Of a stretch of DNA of 64,000 nucleotides, positions 22,612-33,479 are shown piece by piece. The DNA lies in assembly GCF_019393635.1 (NCBI RefSeq), contig NC_057864.1, forward strand, positions 86,199,882 to 86,263,881. Direction: 5' to 3'. The translations under genes and the position numbers were made by a program. The notes under the pieces were generated by a model. It saw nothing but the letters and a program-made list of their open reading frames with translations, made no database searches and had not been told where the DNA came from. Each line of letters begins with the position of its first letter. Position 1 is the first letter of the stretch. The stretch comes from Dromiciops gliroides (taxonomy: Eukaryota; Chordata; Mammalia; Microbiotheria; Microbiotheriidae).

Positions 22612-22864
22612 TCAGTTGTTAAGTCATTTTTGAGTTGTGTCTGACTCTTCATGCCCTCATTTGGGGTTTCCTATTCAAAGATACTGGAGTGGGTTACCAT
22701 TTCCATCTCTAGCTCATTTCACAGATGAGAAAACTTAGACAAACAGGGTTAAGTGATTTGCCCATGGTCACAAAGATAGTAAGTGAAACCAGATTTCAAC
22801 TCAGGAAAATGAGACTTCCTGACTTCAGGCCAAGTGTTCTATCCAATGCACCACCTGGCTCCCC
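22612..22864 (-). mobile_element. MAR1-type CORE-SINE, nearly full length
   Basis: Reverse copy: GTTGTTAAGTCATTTTTGAG, GTGTCTGACTCTTCATG, CATTTGGGGTTTCC, AGATACTGGAGTGGGTTACC, ACAGATGAGAAAACTTAGAC, GGGTTAAGTGATTTGCCCA, then the 5' end CAATGCACCACCTGGCTCCCC. The whole MAR1 body and its RTE-like tail are present. Confidence 0.85.
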
Positions 22865-23420
22865 AGGTATAGATGATTCTACACATTCAAGAAAACAAAT
22901 AGAAGGAAATGGAACAATATATTCTTGAAAGAAAAGGAATTCAAAATGTAACTCAAATGTATAAATTTATAAAATTAAACCTAATAATCAATTAAAAGAG
23001 ATGTCAATGTCTTTTGATGTATGTCTGCAAAAGAAATGATACATGGACATATTATTTGCTTTGCATACACCCTCAGCAACACAGACAGGTTAAATATATC
23101 AAGGGAACATTTTCAGACAAAGGAGAAGCATAAATAGATCTAATTAAAAGAGATAATCAGGGAAATTCAATTTTACAAAACAGAAGCATAGACAAGTAAT
23201 ATAAAAATATTTATAGCAGATTTCTCATTTCTCAGATATATGGAGATCTTAATCCAAATTATAAAAAATAAGAGCTACTCCCCAACTGATAAGTGGTCCA
23301 ATTATATGAAGAGGTAATTTTTAGAAGAAGATTATCAAAGATTTCTATAATCATATGAAAAAATTATCTGAAAGGCTATTAGAAAAGCACAAAATTAAAC
23401 AATTCTGAAATACACCTCAC

Positions 23421-23422
23421 AT

Positions 23423-23481
<59 letters not shown>

Positions 23482-23484
23482 TTT
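23421..23484. repeat. (ATTT)n microsatellite grown from a SINE A-tail
   Basis: About 16 nearly perfect ATTT units ending in TTTTTTGTGGGGC. It occupies the exact place of the reversed A-tail of the SINE at 23427-23622, so it is that tail expanded as (AAAT)n. Confidence 0.95.
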
Positions 23485-23622
23485 TTTGTGGGGCAATGGG
23501 GGTTAAGTGACTTGCCCAGGGTCACACAGCTAGTAAGTGTCAAGTGTCTGAGGCTGGCTTTGAACTCAGGTACTCCTGAATCCAGGGCCAGTGCTTTAAC
23601 CACTGCGCCATCTAGCTGCCCC
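23427..23622 (-). mobile_element. Marsupial CORE-SINE with (AAAT)n tail
   Basis: Reverse copy from GTGGGGCAATGGGGGTTAAG to CCATCTAGCTGCCCC. Flanked by a perfect 15-bp duplication ACACCTCACATTTAT (23412-23426 and 23623-23637) taken from L1 ORF2 sequence, so the SINE is younger than the L1. AGGAGTACC with TTGAC. Confidence 0.95.
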
Positions 23623-24429
23623 ACACCTCACATTTATAATATTGCCAGTCATTATAGAAAAGCAAAATGACAAATGCTGGAGGAGATGAAGAAAAATAGG
23701 GACATTAGTACACTATTGGTAGAGTTGCAAACTGTCCAAATGATTGTGAAGAACAATTTGGAAGTATTCCAAAAGGACTATAAAACTATGCATACCCTTT
23801 AATCCAGCAATACCTCTACTAGTTATATATCCCAAATAGATCAAAGCAAAAGGAACTGTATGTATAGAATTATTCATAGTAGCTTTTCTTGTGGTGTTTA
23901 AAGAATTGAAAATTGAGGCCATGCTGATCACTTGGGGAATTACTAAAAAAAATTGTGGGATATGATTGTGACACAATACTATTATGATATTTGAAATGAC
24001 AAGGAGAGTGGTTTCAGAAAAAAAAAAACCTGGGAAGACCTATAAGAATTGATGCAGATTGAAGTCAGAAGAGCCAAAAGAACATTGTACACAGTTAACA
24101 GCACTTTTCTAAAGATGATCAACTGTGAAGGACTTAGCTACTTTGATCAATAAAATGATCCAAGACAATTCCAAAGCATTTATTATGAAAAATTCTATCC
24201 ACATCCAAAGAGCAAGAGCTGCTGAATTCAGAGTGAAAACTGAAATATATTTTTTCACTTTATTTTTCTTATTTTTATTTGTGACAAGTAATATGAAAAT
24301 GTTTGCATGATATCACATATATAAGTGGTATCATATTGCTTTCTTAATATGTCAGGGAGAAAATGGAGGGATAAAGAGAAATGAACAGAAAATTTTAAAA
24401 ATATATTAATAAATAATAATTTTAGAGTT

Positions 24430-25645
24430 CTTAAAAAATGTCATCAGCAACAAAAGTAAAGCAAAAAAGTCACTAGAGCCAATTAAAAAGAAGAAAAAAA
24501 AAACCCAAATTAAGATAAACATGGGGTTACAAACTAACATCAGTAGAAGGACTGTTAAAAACATTTTTCTCCCAAAAATATTAAAGGAGAAAATTATGAA
24601 AGTGGAATTTAAATAAACAGGAGAAATGAAAATGAAACCCCCATAGACTAAATTCTATAAATCTCCCTACAAGTGAACAATATATTTTAGGAGACAAAAA
24701 TCACTAAAGTATAAGCTACGTAAAAAGGAGAAAAAGGACAATATGTCACATACCTTACTCAAATCCATGATAATAACCAAGGGAAAGAAATTCTTGTAAT
24801 CTCTCAGGAAGAAGAGAGAATTAAAGAAAATGAATAAGGTGGCAAAGGGAGGGACTTAAACATGAGGAAATAAAGATAACTCAGTGGTGAGAGAGGGTTC
24901 CTTTGAAGAGCACTCCTAAGGGAAGAGAGATATATTCTATAATGGGAGAAGAGAACCTTAAAATGAAGATAACCTCTAGGGATTTGTTGCATGAGACAAC
25001 TCTGTGGGAGTGTTGTGCTTCCATTCACAGAATCCCACCACAGGAGGAGTGGAATCAGAACTCTGGGTGAGTAACAGCATCCAGATGCATGGAAGGATAT
25101 GGATCCAGAAAAGATATGGTGTAGCAAATGAGAAATAATTCGATAATGGAAAGAACAGGAAATTGAATTGGACAAAATGTTTTGGAACATGGAAATTTCT
25201 ACCATGGGGCCTTACTTCTGTCCAAATTGCCTTCCTCAGGATTTGATATTCTTAAAAAATGCTGCAAGACACCCCTCCCCACAAATGTGAGAAGACAAGA
25301 TCCAAACTGTAATACTATAGGTATTTTCTAGAACAGGAAAACAAGCTGGATCTATTAGAAGCTTTAACACAATGAGGAACATTGAGATACTAAAGGGTTT
25401 TTTTTTAAGTATAAAGAACAAAGAATAAAATACTAGAATAGAAATAAATGAAAGAAAAAAGGGCAATGGACTCAAATAATTATGAAAAGGAGGAAAGGCA
25501 AAGCAACAAGTTAAGGAAAACTACAAACTAGAGTTAGCTTGAAGAAAATTGAAAATAAACAAAGAGATAATACTATGTTTACATTAGAAGAAAAATTTTG
25601 AATAATCTTAATTTGAAAAAGATTAGAGATAAATGGAAGAAAATA
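24430..25645. other. Unassigned purine-rich stretch
   Basis: About 1.2 kb rich in GAAAA, AGGAG and AAGAAG words, with no open frame that matches a known protein. It lies between two L1 pieces and could be an unrecognised old repeat. No terminal repeats or tail seen. Confidence 0.3.
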
Positions 25646-25649
25646 CAAA

Positions 25650-26975
25650 GCTCATTTTCATAATTTCAACTTCTTCAATTAACCTTGGAAATTTATATTT
25701 TAGTAAATATTTATCCATTTCATTTAGATTGTCAAATTTATTGGCATACAGTTGGCAAAAATAGTTCATAATTATTGCTTTAATTTCTATTTCATTGGTG
25801 GTGAAATCCCCCTTTTTATTTTTGATACTGGTAATTTGGTTTTCCTTTCTTTTTTTTAAATCAAATTAACCAATGGTTTATCTATTTTATTGTTTTTTTT
25901 TCATAAAACCAGCTATTAATTTTATTGATTAATTCTATAGTTTTCTTGCTTTCAATTTTATTAATTTCTCCTTTAATTTTCAGGATTTTTAATTTAGTAT
26001 TTAATTGGGGAGTTTAATTTGTTCTTTTTTAATCTTTTTAAGTTTCATGCCCAATTCATTGAACTCCTCTTTCTCTTTTTTTAGTCATGTAAGCATTTAG
26101 AGATATAAAATTTCCCTAAGCATTGCTTTGGCTGCATCCCATAGGTTTTGGTATGTTGTCTTATTATTGGCATTCTCTTGGATGAAGTTATTGATTATTT
26201 CTATTATTTGTTGTTTGACTCACTCATCATTTAGAATGACATTATTTAGTTTCCAATTAATTTTTAGTCTACCTTGACATGGCTCTTTATAACATGTAAT
26301 TTTTATTGCATCATGATTTGAGAAGGATGCATTTACTATTTCTGCCTTTCTACATTTGACCATAAGGCTTTTGTGCCCTAACACATAGTCAATATTTGAA
26401 TATGTGCCATGTACAGCTGAGAAAAAGGTATATGCCTTTCTATCCCCATTCAATTTCCCCCAGACTTTTCTAACATTCTATTCACCTCTTTTACTTCTTT
26501 CTTGTTTTTTATGGCTAGATTTATCTAATTCTGAGAGGGGAAGTTTCAGATACCCAACTAATATAGTTTTCCTGTCTATTTCCTCTTGTAACTCATTTAA
26601 CTTCTCTAAGAATTTGGATGGTATACCACTTGTTACATACATGTTTAGTATTGATATTACTTCATTATCTATGGTACATTTCAGCAAGATATAGTTTCCT
26701 TCCTTATCTCTTTTTATTAGATTTTTTTGCCTTTGCTTTTCTGAGATAAAGATTGCTACCCCTGCTTTTTTTACTTCACCTGAAGCATAAAATATTCTGC
26801 TCATACGTTTTACCTTTACCCTGTGTGTATCTCTCTGCTTCAAATGTTTTTCTGGCAAACAGCATATTGCAGGATTCTGGTTTTTAATCCACTCTGCTAT
26901 TTGCTTCCATTTTATGGCAGAGATCATCCCATTTACATTCACAGTTATTATTACTAACTGTCTATTTACCTCCAT
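25650..26975 (-). pseudogene. L1 ORF2 endonuclease domain and early RT, broken
   Basis: ORF2 codes for an AP-like endonuclease plus reverse transcriptase. The first 165 codons (26975-26478) hold the endonuclease N-terminal half: NVNG near residue 13, the CLPEKHL box with its glutamate, RDTHR, KKAGVAIFIS, and RDKEGNY. The catalytic GDFN-type box has become GYLK, and the YAPN-type box is YVTS, so key residues are lost. The C-terminal half of the domain survives in another frame (26453-26220): YTFFSA, IDYVLGHK and NHDAIK, with the SDH aspartate now asparagine. The start of the RT part is recognisable to about 25650. Dead copy. Confidence 0.85.
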
Positions 26976-27453
26976 TCTATTTACCCCCTTTATACTTCCC
27001 CCCTTCTTTCACCCTATTCCTCCTCACAGTTTTGCTTCTTATTCCTGCCTCCCCCAATCTGCCCTCGATTTTTATCACCCCCTCCCTTTTCTTTACCCTT
27101 TTCTCCTTTGCTTTTGCCCTCCTTTCTATCAGTCCCCCCTTCCCCTTCTTCTCTTACTTCCCTAAGGAATAAGCTAAGTATCTTTATCCAAATGCTTGGC
27201 TGTGGCCTAGAGCTTCCTGTTGACTTCCTCCGATCCCCTCAAAGCTGTGCTGCTCTGAGGTGTGCTGTGCTCCCCCCTTGTCTTAGTGAGACCAACTTTT
27301 CCTGAAGTCTTCCAAATTATCTTAAGGTGGAAGATTGTAGGTTCCGTAGTTTCATAATCCATTTAGAAGCTTGCTTAAATGTTGTTTTTGAGGGAAACTT
27401 GAGAGAGCTCACGCAACTTCCTGGCTTCTCTCCACCATCTTGGCTCTGCTACT
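25650..27453 (-). mobile_element. L1 lacking ORF1 and the 3' half: 5'UTR, inter-ORF spacer, ORF2 endonuclease and start of RT
   Basis: The 5' end at 27453 reads, on the - strand, AGCAGAGCCAAGATGGTGGA then GAAGCCAGGAAGTTGCGTGA. It is followed by about 270 bases of 5'UTR, then at about 27180 directly by the purine-rich spacer that normally separates ORF1 from ORF2 (compare 53560-53760), then ORF2 from 26975. ORF1 is absent. ORF2 fades out at about 25650, soon after the start of the RT segment, with no A-tail, so the 3' part was lost by deletion, not by normal 5' truncation. The same 5' end recurs at 28995 in the opposite orientation. Confidence 0.8.
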
Positions 27454-27459
27454 CATTAA

Positions 27460-28990
27460 TTTTTTTTTTTATTGAATGAATGGATGCATTCCTTAAAGTC
27501 CTCTATGTTTCTATTATTTTATTATTTTAGAATTCTAAAAGCATATTAATCTACCATTTTTGTGATCAAATTTTACAAGGTAGATTTTATAAGCTGTCAC
27601 TATTTTTCATTCATTTCTAAACTATCACCAACTAATACATCAACAACATTTAGTAAAAGTATATGTCATTCTATGTACACACACCTTTTTTCTGGTTCAA
27701 TGCAATTATAATAAAGCTTAGCTTCATTATCATTTCTAATCCATAAACTTATTCATTACATTGAAAAGTAACAATTTAATCTCTAAGAAAGGGGGGGGAG
27801 CCCTAAAAATTCTTGATGCCATTTGTATGTAGCATACTCCTATTTGAGAGCTCAGAGACAAATGCTTCTCTATGAAAGACATGTACTTTAAATTGTTACA
27901 AATAGTTCTATCAGGATTCCAAGGTTATTTTCTCAAGAGGAGGCAAAATACTTTTATCCTTTTAGTGACTACTTAATATTTTCACAGAGGGTTATTATGC
28001 TTATCATAGGTAATACATAGCTAGGTTCTTATAGAATGCAAAATTTGTGAGAGAGATGTATTTGTCAAACACTATGTATGCACTCTATGGTTTCTTAAAC
28101 AGGATTACCTTTGAGGATGTCCAGCAGACATAGGATAATTAATAAACTCCTTGCTACTAGTCAAAATGATATCCTGCTGATACCATCTGGATGTCTGCTG
28201 GAATCTAGTTGAGCCCCACTGATGGGAGCTAGACTTGAGCTAGTGATTAGCTTCTAACATAGCAGTGCTTAAATAAAAGGTGAATAATCACTAGGGTAGG
28301 TTTCCAGTGGGTTTATGTTTTAATTCTTTGTTAGGATAGGGACCAGGATGATAAAGCCTGAGGACATAAGTAATAATTTTAAAAACTTCATTAACATTAA
28401 GATAAGCTTTTGAAACTCTTCTATTTGATCAAATAAACAGCCATTCTTACCATTGCCTTCCTCATTCGGCATAGACTGCAGTCCTATATAATTTCATCAA
28501 TTTAAATCCACAGGCATAGGGTCATTTATGCAATCATTTGGTCTTTTGTTTCCTAGGTAACAGCCTAGTCAAGAGATGAAATATGGCCACCCACTTCCTT
28601 AGCCCCTATTATTTGTTCGTAGTTTAATTCTTATAATTCATAAGTTTCTCTCCTTGGTGCTTAGACTCTCATGTGGGTTTATAGTAGTTGTTGAATAGAA
28701 TATGCATTTACTCTTTGAAGCATACCTAAAATAGAACTTTAACAGTGATTTGAAAGTTAAAAAAACTCCTGGCAAATGATCACCATGAAGAATTCCTACA
28801 AGTTTTAGCTATCACCTTCACTTATATTTCTGAATTTTTCTTCTGGCATCTTGAATGATATGCATTTATTTATGCAGTAAAAATGTGAATCAAAAACCTT
28901 GGCTAAATGGTATCAGGAGAAAGTTCCTTAGCTATGGATTGAGCAGTAACAAATGATTATTAATATTTCAGATGGATTAAAACCATATAA
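27460..28990. other. 1.5 kb between two divergent L1 5' ends; no gene recognised
   Basis: AT-rich single-copy-looking DNA bounded by L1 promoters pointing outwards. A 12-base inverted repeat (28120-28131 with 28191-28202) and a G-run (GGGGGGGG at about 27791) are the only structures noted. Confidence 0.4.
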
Positions 28991-29674
28991 AGAGGAGTCC
29001 AGATGGCAGGGAGAAGCCAGGAAGTTGCCTGAGCTTCCCCGTGTCTCCCTCAAAAACAATATTAAATCAAGCTTCTAAACAGATTCTAGAACTACAGAAC
29101 CTACAAAAAAACCAAAGAGATGCAGTCTTCCTACTTGAGATAATTTAGAGGACTCCAGGAAAGGTCTGTCTCACCTGAGTGAAAGGGGAGGGTGGCTCAG
29201 CACAGCTTGGCTTGGCTCTGCTAGGCTTAACTGGCAACTCAACATAGCTACAGCCTGACACAGCTGAGAGTGGGGCAGCTCAGAGCTGTAAGAAGCTAGC
29301 AACAGTGCCCCAGAAGTAGACTTCAAGTTTATCAGTTAAAAAATAGGCTACAAAATGAGTAAGAAACCAAAAAAGGACCCTTACCATTAACAACTTCTAT
29401 ATTTTGTGATGAAATAATGGGATTTAGCAGATACTCAAAGACCTACCTGGAGATTAATCTATACTGATTGAATCAAGTGAGTGTGATTGACTGCTGATTA
29501 AGCCTACTTCAAGCTAACTGAATTGTAATCACACCTGGCTATCCCTTAAGAAGGTATTGTTCTCAGAAACTAGACTGTGAACTCAACTTGAGAACACATT
29601 CAAAACCAATGGATTTGGATGACACCAACCAATCAGCTTGAGGCAGTGTGTAAGGACCACCTCTGTTCCAGATC

Positions 29675-29683
29675 TATAAAAAG
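29675..29683 (+). promoter_or_regulatory. LTR TATA box
   Basis: TATAAAAAG in the position expected for the U3 promoter, conserved in the second LTR at 54767-54775. Confidence 0.6.
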
Positions 29684-29832
29684 CTTCCACAATCAGCTTG
29701 CTGAAGAGTTTCTGATTAAAGCAGGCTCGTGGAGGAGGACTTGAGGAAGAACCCAACCAGGTTGGCACTCTAGGCTAGGTGGGACTTCTTTTTCTTAACT
29801 TTTTGAACTCCTTGTAAATATCTGTATGCTTT

Positions 29833-29838
29833 AATAAA
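29833..29838 (+). promoter_or_regulatory. LTR polyadenylation signal
   Basis: AATAAA about 160 bases after the TATA box, within TTTAATAAATG. The same word in the same place occurs in the second LTR (54929-54934). Confidence 0.6.
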
Positions 29839-30057
29839 TGTTTAATGCCCAAAGACTGGTACTGAAGCTTTCTAATTTAAGGCAACCACAATTTAGATTT
29901 TAAACATCACAAGTGAAAGGGAAGACCAAAACTCAAACTCAGATGAGTTTGTCAAAATGCTTAAAAGTGAAGACTCAAGTGGGAAAAGCATCTTGTCTCT
30001 AGACCAAAAAAACTTTATTTGAAGAGTTCAAAAAGGCTTTTAAAAACCAAATAAGAG

Positions 30058-30225
30058 GGGCAGCTAGATGGCGCATTGGTTAAAGCACCAGCCCTGGATT
30101 CAGGAGTACCTGAGTTCAAATCCGGCCTCAGACACTTAACACTTACTAGCTGTGTGACCCTGGGCAAGTCACTTAACCCCCATTGCCCTGCAAAAAAAAA
30201 CAAACCAAAACAAAACAAAACACAA
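30058..30225 (+). mobile_element. Marsupial CORE-SINE
   Basis: GGGCAGCTAGATGGCGCATT to a tail CCCCCATTGCCCTGC and (AAAAC)n A-rich end. Perfect 10-bp duplication CAAATAAGAG (30048-30057 and 30226-30235) from L1 ORF1. AGGAGTACC, TTAAC group. Confidence 0.95.
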
Positions 30226-31035
30226 CAAATAAGAGAGGTAGAAGAAAAAATGGAAAGAGAAATGAGAGTTATACTGGAAAAAGAAGCACAAAAAAATGAC
30301 TGAGGAAAACAATTCCTTAAAAAATACAGTTGGTCAAATGAGAGAAAAATTGGCCAAATGGGAGAAAAGAATGCCCAAATGGAAGGAAAAAATGAACTAA
30401 TGGGAGAAAAATTGGCCAAATGGAAAAAGAGGTAAAAATGCTTGAGGAAAATAATGCTTAAAAATTAAAATTGGCCAGATGGAAGCTAATAACTCCATGA
30501 GACACCAAGAATCTGTCAAGCAGAATCAAAAGACTGAAAAAATAGAAGAAAATGTGAAATACCCCATTAGAAAAATAACTGACCTGGAAAACAAATCCAG
30601 AAGAGATAATCTAAGAATTATTGGAATACCTGAAAGCCATGACCAAGAAAAGAGTCTGGACAGCATATTCCAGGAAATTACCAAGGAGAACTGCCCTGAA
30701 ATTATAGAATCAGAGGATAAAATCATCATTGAAAGAATCCACTGATCACCTCCTAAAAGAGACACCAAAGGAAAACTTCAAGGAATATTGTAAGCCAAAC
30801 TCCAGACATTGTCAGTGAAGAAGAAAATACTCCAAGAAGCCTGAAAGAAACAATTAAAAAATCATGGAACCACAGTCAGGATTGCACGGACCTGGCAGCT
30901 TCAACAATAAAGATCACAGGGGTTGGAATATGATATTCCAGAGGGCAAGGAGCTTAGATTACAACAATACTCAACTACTAGCAAAACTGAGCATTCTCTT
31001 TCAGGGCGAGAAGATGGACATTCAAAGGTTCATGT

Positions 31036-32300
31036 GATAGTTTCTTGCACATAGAGACAACATGGAAATATTTGTAGAAAGTAGGGAAGCAGATAGCAAG
31101 ACATGGATGAATAGTAAGAGTAGGCAAGATAGACAAGGTAATTTGATGGAGAAAATGAGATGGCACAGGATTACTTGGGGATTTAAAGGGTCTTTTGTTG
31201 GCAAAGTGAATCATATCTTCATCAGAGCATGAGGTAAAGGAAGAATAGTGACAGGAAATATTTGAGTGATGTGACATGAGAAAGAGGGGGGAGCACTCTA
31301 CAAATAGCTTCATTTTTCCCCAGTGAAATTTGGGTCAGGGTTTTCAGCTGAGTGTATACAGGGAAAAGAAAATGTAGGACATTTTAGGAGGGATGAAAAG
31401 ATCTAGAAGAGCATGGTGGTGAATAAGTTAGTGAATTGATTAGGGAGATATAAAATTATTGCTTTGCCTTAGTGAGGGGCCCATTGGATTTATGTAATAT
31501 AAACTTGTAATAAACCCAGCCAGCAGAGTCTAATCATTTACTTCAGCTATATTCAACAACACCAGAGAAGTTAGCCAATGGAGGGATAATACAAGTCTCT
31601 TCCCCTCCATCACCTATAGGGTTAACTAAACCTCGGTACTATCCCCTTGGTATTCTGGATGCCATTGTTGCTGTGTGGTCTAAATTCTGTTTGGGGTGAC
31701 TAAATATCCCTGTCTGTTTTTTATTCAATTACCCTGGCATGGGAAACTAGTTTATTTCCATATGGGCATTCTGGGGTCATAGCATATAAGTTGGGGACTT
31801 TAAGGCATAAAAAGTAGGCTAATAAAGTTATGTGACTGGAGAATATTGAGGGATTATAGATTTAACACTGGAAGGGACCTTCTAGGTCATGGAATCCAAT
31901 TCCCCCCTGCCCAAGGGGATTTTATAAGTATGGAAGGAGGTTGCAAGAGTAGTTGTGGATCACTTAATCATAACAATGATATTCTCCCTGAAAACTATAC
32001 CCAGTAGGATATAAGCAATGATAAACAGTGACCACTAATAAATTGAAGACTGGAGTAATGATAAGTCATATGATACCGAAGAAATTCTACTGACAGGAGA
32101 AAATAATAAATTGTTCCTGAAGACAATAGAGAAAATCATAAATTACCTAAGAGATACTGGATTGGTGCAGATGACTAATATTATAGTCACAATGGAGGAA
32201 ATTTCTGGCTTTTATGTAGTTGTTGCTATGTCTAAAGCCAAGTGGCCCTCCATAAACATAAAAAAAAAACTATTACAAATGGCCTATGAATATTTTAATC
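31036..32300. other. No gene recognised
   Basis: Single-copy-looking DNA with a MIR-family-like patch at about 31865-31920 (AACACTGGAAGGGACCTTCT, AGGTCATGGAATCC). Part of 31040-31450 (GAGATGGCAC, ATGAAAAGATCTAGAAGAGC) may be a decayed LINE. The 64-codon frame at 32111-32305 has no recognised domain. Confidence 0.35.
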
Positions 32301-32304
32301 AATA

Positions 32305-32420
32305 ACTGAACAAACATTCCTTGAGCATCTACTATATATTAGGTACTATAGTAGGAGACAGAGATCTATAGACAAAAATAAAATGTTCTTCATTGTATCA
32401 ACACATACATATTTTTGTTG
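32305..32420 (-). repeat. L2 3'-end remnant
   Basis: CCTTGAGCATCTACTATATATTAGG...GTACTATAGTAGGAGACAG matches the reversed L2 3' end. Confidence 0.4.
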
Positions 32421-32672
32421 GACATATATGAAAAGAAACTCTGAAAAGTGGGTATTTACTCTTTGGAGTATGTTCAGTATGAATACAAGTACCTAAATTT
32501 CTTAAAGTCTTTGGGGAAAGGATAGACCTTAGGCCTGTCTCTTCTTGAATTATAATAAACTATAATGAACTGATGTCCACAATGGAAGCAATGACTACTA
32601 GTGCTAATACATTTCTATAACTGATTGTGCTAGGCAATATCAATAGGAAAGGGGTAAATAAGCATTATTTTT

Positions 32673-32859
32673 TTTTAATGTTTGTTACTTTATTTTTGTT
32701 TTGTTTTCTTTGGATTTCGTTGGTGAGACAGTTGGGGTTAAGTGACTTGCCCAGGGTCACACAGCTAGTAAGTGTTAAGTGTCTGAGGACAAATTTGAAC
32801 TCAGGTCCTCCTGACTCCAGGGCCATTGCTCTATCCACTGCACCACCTAGCTGCCCCTT
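32673..32859 (-). mobile_element. Marsupial CORE-SINE
   Basis: Reverse copy: GTGAGACAGTTGGGGTTAAG through CCACCTAGCTGCCCCTT. Flanked by AGCATTATTTTT at 32661-32672 and 32860-32871. Belongs to a third group with a CCCCAACTGTCTCAC tail and GGAGTCAGGAGGACC; the region 32673-32720 is a diverged T/G-rich tail. Confidence 0.92.
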
Positions 32860-32964
32860 AGCATTATTTTTTGATAATCATAAATCTCTTCAATTTGAGG
32901 AGAGTTACCATTATCACCAAGTAAGCCATAATTCTCACTATCATAACAAAAGTAGTTGCTAAAA

Positions 32965-33205
32965 ACAATAATAGTTAGCATTGACATAGTACATTATGGA
33001 TTGTATAGTGCTTAAAAGATATCCTGACAACAACCCGGGGGGTAGGTGCTATTGTTAGTCTCAGTTTCCAGATGAAGAACTTAAGTCAGACAGAGGCCAA
33101 CTAACTTTCCCAGGGTGACATACCTGGGAAGTGCCTGAGACTGGATTTGAACTGAGGTTTTCCTGCTTCCTGGCTCAACTCATCATCTAAATACCCTTCC
33201 ATAGA
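32965..33205 (-). repeat. MIR/MON1-type CORE-SINE
   Basis: ATTGACATAGTACATTATGG, TAGTGCTTAAAAGATATCC, GGGGGGTAGGTGCTATTGTTAG, CAGTTTCCAGATGAAGAAC, TTCCCAGGGTGACATACCTGG, CCTGAGACTGGATTTGAACTG: a reversed, fairly complete CORE-SINE of the long type. Confidence 0.65.
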
Positions 33206-33479
33206 TCTTTGAAATCAATTTTGTGTAGCCTAACAACCACAAAAGCCAAAACAAGAGGAATATATAAACCATATGTTGAAGGATGACCACATAATAAAGC
33301 AAGGACAGGTGAAATGTTATTTCATATGATGATATCCATGTTTTCTAATTCAATCTTATTATTAGAAAGAATACCATGAATATCACTAGCTCATTTGTGA
33401 GTGATAAAAAGGTTAGCGACATTTGGAAACTCAAAGGTAAATAATATTATTACATACTGTATCATAGTGTACCTTAGTA

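Larger units (their letters stand above)
23130..24425 (+). mobile_element. L1, 5'-truncated: C-terminal ORF2 and 3'UTR, split by a SINE
   Basis: From about 23220 the sequence follows the last third of L1 ORF2: CTCCCCAACTGATAAGTGGTC, GTACACTATTGGTAGAG, CAATTTGGAAGTATTCC, ATCCAGCAATACCTCTACTAG, TATCCCAAATAGATC, the KLWY-type region, GGAAGACCTATAAGAATTG, CAAGACAATTCCAAAG, then the purine-rich 3'UTR end. Multiple stops; no ORF survives. The 5' boundary is approximate. A SINE with a 15-bp duplication sits at 23427-23622. Confidence 0.75.
29405..29911 (+). mobile_element. Solo LTR of an endogenous retrovirus
   Basis: 507 bp bounded by a 7-bp inverted repeat, TGTGATG at the left and CATCACA at the right (the TG...CA ends of an LTR). 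It holds a CCAAT-like patch (AACCAATGGATTTGG, about 29605), a TATA box (TATAAAAAG, 29675-29683) and a polyadenylation signal AATAAA (29833-29838) followed by a GT-containing tail, in the U3-R-U5 order. No primer-binding site, internal genes or second LTR follow: L1 ORF1 resumes at 29912. A clear target-site duplication is not visible (ATTT versus AGTG). About 85% similar by eye to the LTR at 54491. Confidence 0.88.
29355..31030 (+). pseudogene. L1 ORF1, interrupted and frameshifted
   Basis: Start MSKKPKKDPYH at 29355, then a stop before the LTR. After the LTR: an acidic segment, the coiled coil (KMEREMRVILEKEAQ), a run of repeated TTGGCCAAATGGGAGAAAA units (about 30330-30440), then the RRM hallmark NKSRRDNLRIIGIPESHDQ (about 30595-30650), ENCPEI and IIERIH. 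The longest open piece is 30479-30745. Stops at TGA 30301 and 30744 and the two insertions kill it. Confidence 0.8.
28995..31035 (+). mobile_element. L1 5' half: 5'UTR and ORF1, hit by a solo LTR and a SINE
   Basis: Begins with the L1 5' end (GAGTCCAGATGGCAGGGAGA, AGCCAGGAAGTTGCCTGAG), 5'UTR to 29354, ORF1 from ATG 29355. A 507-bp LTR splits ORF1 at codon ~17 (29405-29911), and a CORE-SINE splits the coiled coil (30058-30225). ORF1 sequence ends at about 31030, and no spacer, ORF2 or 3'UTR follows. It is the divergent partner of the L1 5' end at 27453. Confidence 0.8.

Noticed and set aside
26404..27305. Forward-strand frames rich in F, L, P and S, looking like membrane proteins.
   Set aside because: They are antisense shadows of the purine-rich spacer and ORF2 of the - strand L1.
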